A stretch of DNA of 8,021 nucleotides, from assembly GCA_027621615.1 (NCBI GenBank), contig JAQCBC010000029.1:1-8021 (forward strand), read 5' to 3'. The translations under genes were made by a program, and so were the position numbers. The DNA comes from a bacterium (GTDB lineage Bacteria; Margulisbacteria; Marinamargulisbacteria; UBA6595). The first letter of the stretch is position 1. Each line of letters opens with the position of its first letter. The notes under the pieces are model-generated. The model searched no databases and was not told where the DNA came from. It saw only the letters and a list, made by a program, of their open reading frames with translations. Positions 5,290 through 8,021 of the stretch are shown here, piece after piece.

Positions 5290-8021
5290 CCCGCGTTATC
5301 GCGTTTTTTATTCAAAACCCCATTTGGGTCCGAGCCATTATGATCGGGCTGGTGGGGTTTGGCCTAGTATCCCTCAATAGCCTCAACAGCTCTTTTTTTG
5401 CACCCATTGACCCCAAAACCATCACCGTTTCAGCCGCCTACCCCGGGGCATCCCCCGAAGAAATTGAACGGGGAATTATCCTAAAAATTGAATCCAATTT
5501 AAACAATCTGGACGGCATCGCCCGAATGACGTCCCAATCGTACGAAAACCGCGGAAGCCTAACCCTTGAACTCAAAAAAACGGCCAATGGCGAAACCGTA
5601 CTGGAAGACGTTAAACAAGCCATTGACCGCATTAGCAACTTCCCAAGCGGCATGGAACCCCCCATCATTAGCAAAACCAAAATTATTGACCGGGCCATTC
5701 GCATTGTACTCACGGGGGATACCGACCTCAAAGTCCTCAAAACAACCGCCAAAAAAATTGAAAACGACCTGAGAGCCTCCGGTAAAATCAGCATCATTGA
5801 GCTCAGCGGCTTTCCCAATGAAGAAATCGACGTCCAAGTCACCGAAGCCAATCTACTGGCCCACAACCTAACCATTCGTGCCGTGGGCCAAGCCATTCGC
5901 AATGCCAACATCGAAATCACCGGCGGGCAAATTGAGCAACGCAACGAAACCTTTCTCATTCGAAGCAATACCAAACGCTACACCGCTGCCGAATTGGGAA
6001 GCATTATTGTCAAAACCAACCCCGATGGCAGTGTCGTACGGTTAACCGATATCGCCACCGTCACCGACGCCTGGGCCAATACCCCTTACGCCGTGTTTTA
6101 CAACGGCCAGCCAGCCGTGACCATTGCCATTAATAAAACCCCCAATGAAGATATTTTGGATATTGTTCGCACTGTTCGCCAGTACGTCACCACCTTCAAT
6201 CAAACCCAAACCGATATCCAAGCCTACATCAGCGATGACCGCAGCATTACCTTGCGCCAACGCATCGCCTTGCTGTCTAAAAATGGCCTCATGGGCTTTG
6301 GCCTAGTCTTGGGTGTCTTGGGCTTGTTTTTAAACCTGTCCATTGCGTTCTGGGTCGCACTCAGCATCCCCTTATGCTTTATGGGCCTGTTTATTGTGGG
6401 CGGCTTTATTGACTTAACCATCAACGTCATTTCCCTATTTGGTATGATTGTAGTTGTGGGCATTTTGGTCGATGATGGCATTGTTATTGCCGAAAATATT
6501 TACCAAAAAATTGAATCCGGCATGAACCGAGCCGATGCCGCCATCGCCGGAACCGTGGAAGTCCTGCCGTCGGTTACCGCTTCCATCATAACCACCATGA
6601 TCGCCTTTATGCCCTTTTTTTTCATTGATGGGCGAATTTCGGATATTCTCAACGATATGGCCGTCGTGGTTATCATTACATTGGCGTTCTCATGGTTGGA
6701 AGGGACCTTGATTTTACCGGCCCATATTGCCCATAGCACCCCCCGCCCCATTGGGCCACTCAAACACCGGTTTAATACTTGGGTCGATACCCTGCGCTAC
6801 ACGCATTATGCACGCGTGCTTACACTGGTGTGCCGCCATCGCATCCTAACGGTCCTAGTACCTATCGGGTTGCTTATGCTGACCCTGACGGCTGTTAAAA
6901 GTGGTCGGATTCCATTTACATTTTTCCCGTTTGTCGATTCCGATGCCATTACCATCCAATTGGCCTTGCCCCCCGGTTCCAGTGAAACACGCACCCACTA
7001 TTGGCTGGATACCATTGAGGCCAAGGCCATCGAAGTTAACCAAGCCTTCCAAGCCAAGCGAGCCGATCAAAAACCCGTTATTCTAGCCATTACCAAACAA
7101 CTCACCGCCGATCACAAAGGCCAAGTCTTCCTCCAATTACTGGATGGCGAAACCCGAAATTTAGAAAGCTTTCGGATTACCGAAGCCTTGCGCAAAGCTG
7201 TTGGGCCAATACCCGAGGCTCAAACTATCGAATTTGGTTCCCGATCTTTTTTTGGCAAACCCGTTGAAATCTCACTCCTGGGAGACAATCCCAACACGCT
7301 TGCTACCGCCAAAGCCCAGCTCAAAGCCAAACTCATGGCCCACCCCAAACTCAAAGACGTGGTGGAAGCCGATGCCCAGGGCCTGCGTGAAATTCACATT
7401 GACCTAAAACCCAACGCCTACCGATTGGGCTTCACCAGCCAACAAATTTTGCAACAAATCCGCGACAATATTTTTGGATATGAAGCCCAGCGCTTGCAAC
7501 GTGGCGACGATGATGTGAAAATTCGGGTCCGCTACACCGAGTCCGAACGGCAATCCATTGCCAACCTGGAACGCATGCAAATTTATACCGATTCGGGCCA
7601 GCGATACCCCCTCAGCAGCTTGGCAGACTTCCGAATCCAACACGGGGTTTTGGCAATCAACCACTTAGATGGGTTCCGAGAAGCCACCGTGTCCGCCGCC
7701 TTGGCCAACACCCAAGCCCCGCTGCCCCCCATTTTAGCCGATATCCAAACCACCATTGTGGACCCCTTATTAACCCAATACCCCACCCTTACCGCCACCT
7801 TTGGGGGACAAAAACGCGAAACCGATAAAACCACCCAATCGGCTAAAACCGTCCTGCTAACCTTACTGGCCGCTATGTTTATTGTCATTGGTGTAGGTTT
7901 GCACTCGTTCTTACAAGCTGGACTGGTCCTTCTGCTTGTGCCACTTAGCTTTATTGGCGTCGCCTGGGGGCACGCCATTCACGGCATTAGCATTAATATC
8001 TTATCCACCTACGGGATCATC
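5286..8021 (+). CDS. RND-family efflux transporter permease (AcrB/HAE-1-like), 3' end outside window
   Basis: Proton-driven inner-membrane pump subunit, normally part of a tripartite export complex. The frame opens with a GTG that overlaps the deaD stop (GTGA) and stays open for 912 codons to the edge; full-length relatives have about 1,020-1,050 residues, so roughly the last 110-140 are missing. Layout: TM1 about 11-29, a first periplasmic porter domain containing SAAYPGASPEEIERG (from 49), a TM2-6 bundle starting near 334, TM7 about 520-538, a second periplasmic domain starting GRIPFTFFPFVDSD, then TM8 about 856-873 and TM9 about 878-898. The paired aspartates of the TM4 proton relay are intact (LVDDGIVIAENI, Asp396-Asp397). 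GTG is preferred over the ATG at 5340 because starting there (residue 19) would cut into TM1. No membrane-fusion or outer-membrane partner gene lies upstream, so they would be downstream or elsewhere. Substrate unknown; a heavy-metal type is less likely but not excluded. Confidence 0.93.
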   Translation, partial: MTRVIAFFIQNPIWVRAIMIGLVGFGLVSLNSLNSSFFAPIDPKTITVSAAYPGASPEEIERGIILKIESNLNNLDGIARMTSQSYENRGSLTLELKKTANGETVLEDVKQAIDRISNFPSGMEPPIISKTKIIDRAIRIVLTGDTDLKVLKTTAKKIENDLRASGKISIIELSGFPNEEIDVQVTEANLLAHNLTIRAVGQAIRNANIEITGGQIEQRNETFLIRSNTKRYTAAELGSIIVKTNPDGSVVRLTDIATVTDAWANTPYAVFYNGQPAVTIAINKTPNEDILDIVRTVRQYVTTFNQTQTDIQAYISDDRSITLRQRIALLSKNGLMGFGLVLGVLGLFLNLSIAFWVALSIPLCFMGLFIVGGFIDLTINVISLFGMIVVVGILVDDGIVIAENIYQKIESGMNRADAAIAGTVEVLPSVTASIITTMIAFMPFFFIDGRISDILNDMAVVVIITLAFSWLEGTLILPAHIAHSTPRPIGPLKHRFNTWVDTLRYTHYARVLTLVCRHRILTVLVPIGLLMLTLTAVKSGRIPFTFFPFVDSDAITIQLALPPGSSETRTHYWLDTIEAKAIEVNQAFQAKRADQKPVILAITKQLTADHKGQVFLQLLDGETRNLESFRITEALRKAVGPIPEAQTIEFGSRSFFGKPVEISLLGDNPNTLATAKAQLKAKLMAHPKLKDVVEADAQGLREIHIDLKPNAYRLGFTSQQILQQIRDNIFGYEAQRLQRGDDDVKIRVRYTESERQSIANLERMQIYTDSGQRYPLSSLADFRIQHGVLAINHLDGFREATVSAALANTQAPLPPILADIQTTIVDPLLTQYPTLTATFGGQKRETDKTTQSAKTVLLTLLAAMFIVIGVGLHSFLQAGLVLLLVPLSFIGVAWGHAIHGISINILSTYGII

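Noticed and set aside
5340..5342. ATG as alternative start of the RND gene
   Set aside because: It would remove the cytoplasmic N-terminal helix and half of TM1 (starting at residue 19). The GTG at 5286 gives the expected RND N-terminus and a typical GTGA overlap.
5438..5974. 178-codon minus-strand open frame inside the RND gene
   Set aside because: The plus-strand frame encodes a recognisable RND porter domain here. The antisense product is Ser/Leu/Met/Arg-rich with no domain logic.

Overview
The window looks like chromosomal DNA of a Gram-negative bacterium that I cannot place in a phylum. The evidence is an RND-family inner-membrane efflux permease, a bacterial-type aspartyl-tRNA synthetase with a GAD insert, and a DeaD/DbpA-type RNA helicase. 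Base composition is roughly balanced in GC. TAA and TGA serve as stops, so the standard code fits.

Layout: bases 1-1363 (minus strand) hold the first 454 codons of a sodium:alanine/glycine (AGCS) symporter whose 3' end lies beyond the left edge. It carries an unusually long soluble stretch after the eighth or so membrane segment. A short intergenic region (1364-1452) separates it from a divergent small gene (1453-1839). That gene encodes an exported or membrane-anchored protein whose mature part is acidic, tyrosine-rich and has no lysine or arginine. A 70-base gap leads into a tight plus-strand cluster: aspS (1910-3679), a 5-base gap, deaD (3685-5289), a 4-base GTGA overlap, and an RND permease (5286 to the right edge, truncated at residue 912).

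The spacing suggests aspS, deaD and the RND gene are co-transcribed and at least partly translationally coupled. The first two belong to translation and RNA metabolism. The pump has no obvious functional link to them, and no membrane-fusion or outer-membrane partner is visible in the window.

Three features stand out beyond the genes. The plus strand is C-rich and G-poor whichever way the genes point, which suggests strong replication-strand bias. The best promoter candidates for aspS and the symporter place the transcription start at or within about a dozen bases of the start codon, with no Shine-Dalgarno sequence, whereas the internal gene deaD has a clear one. AspRS carries a histidine at the position associated with non-discriminating enzymes, so the organism may make Asn-tRNA by the indirect amidotransferase route. 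No RNA genes, CRISPR arrays, insertion sequences or convincing terminators were seen.
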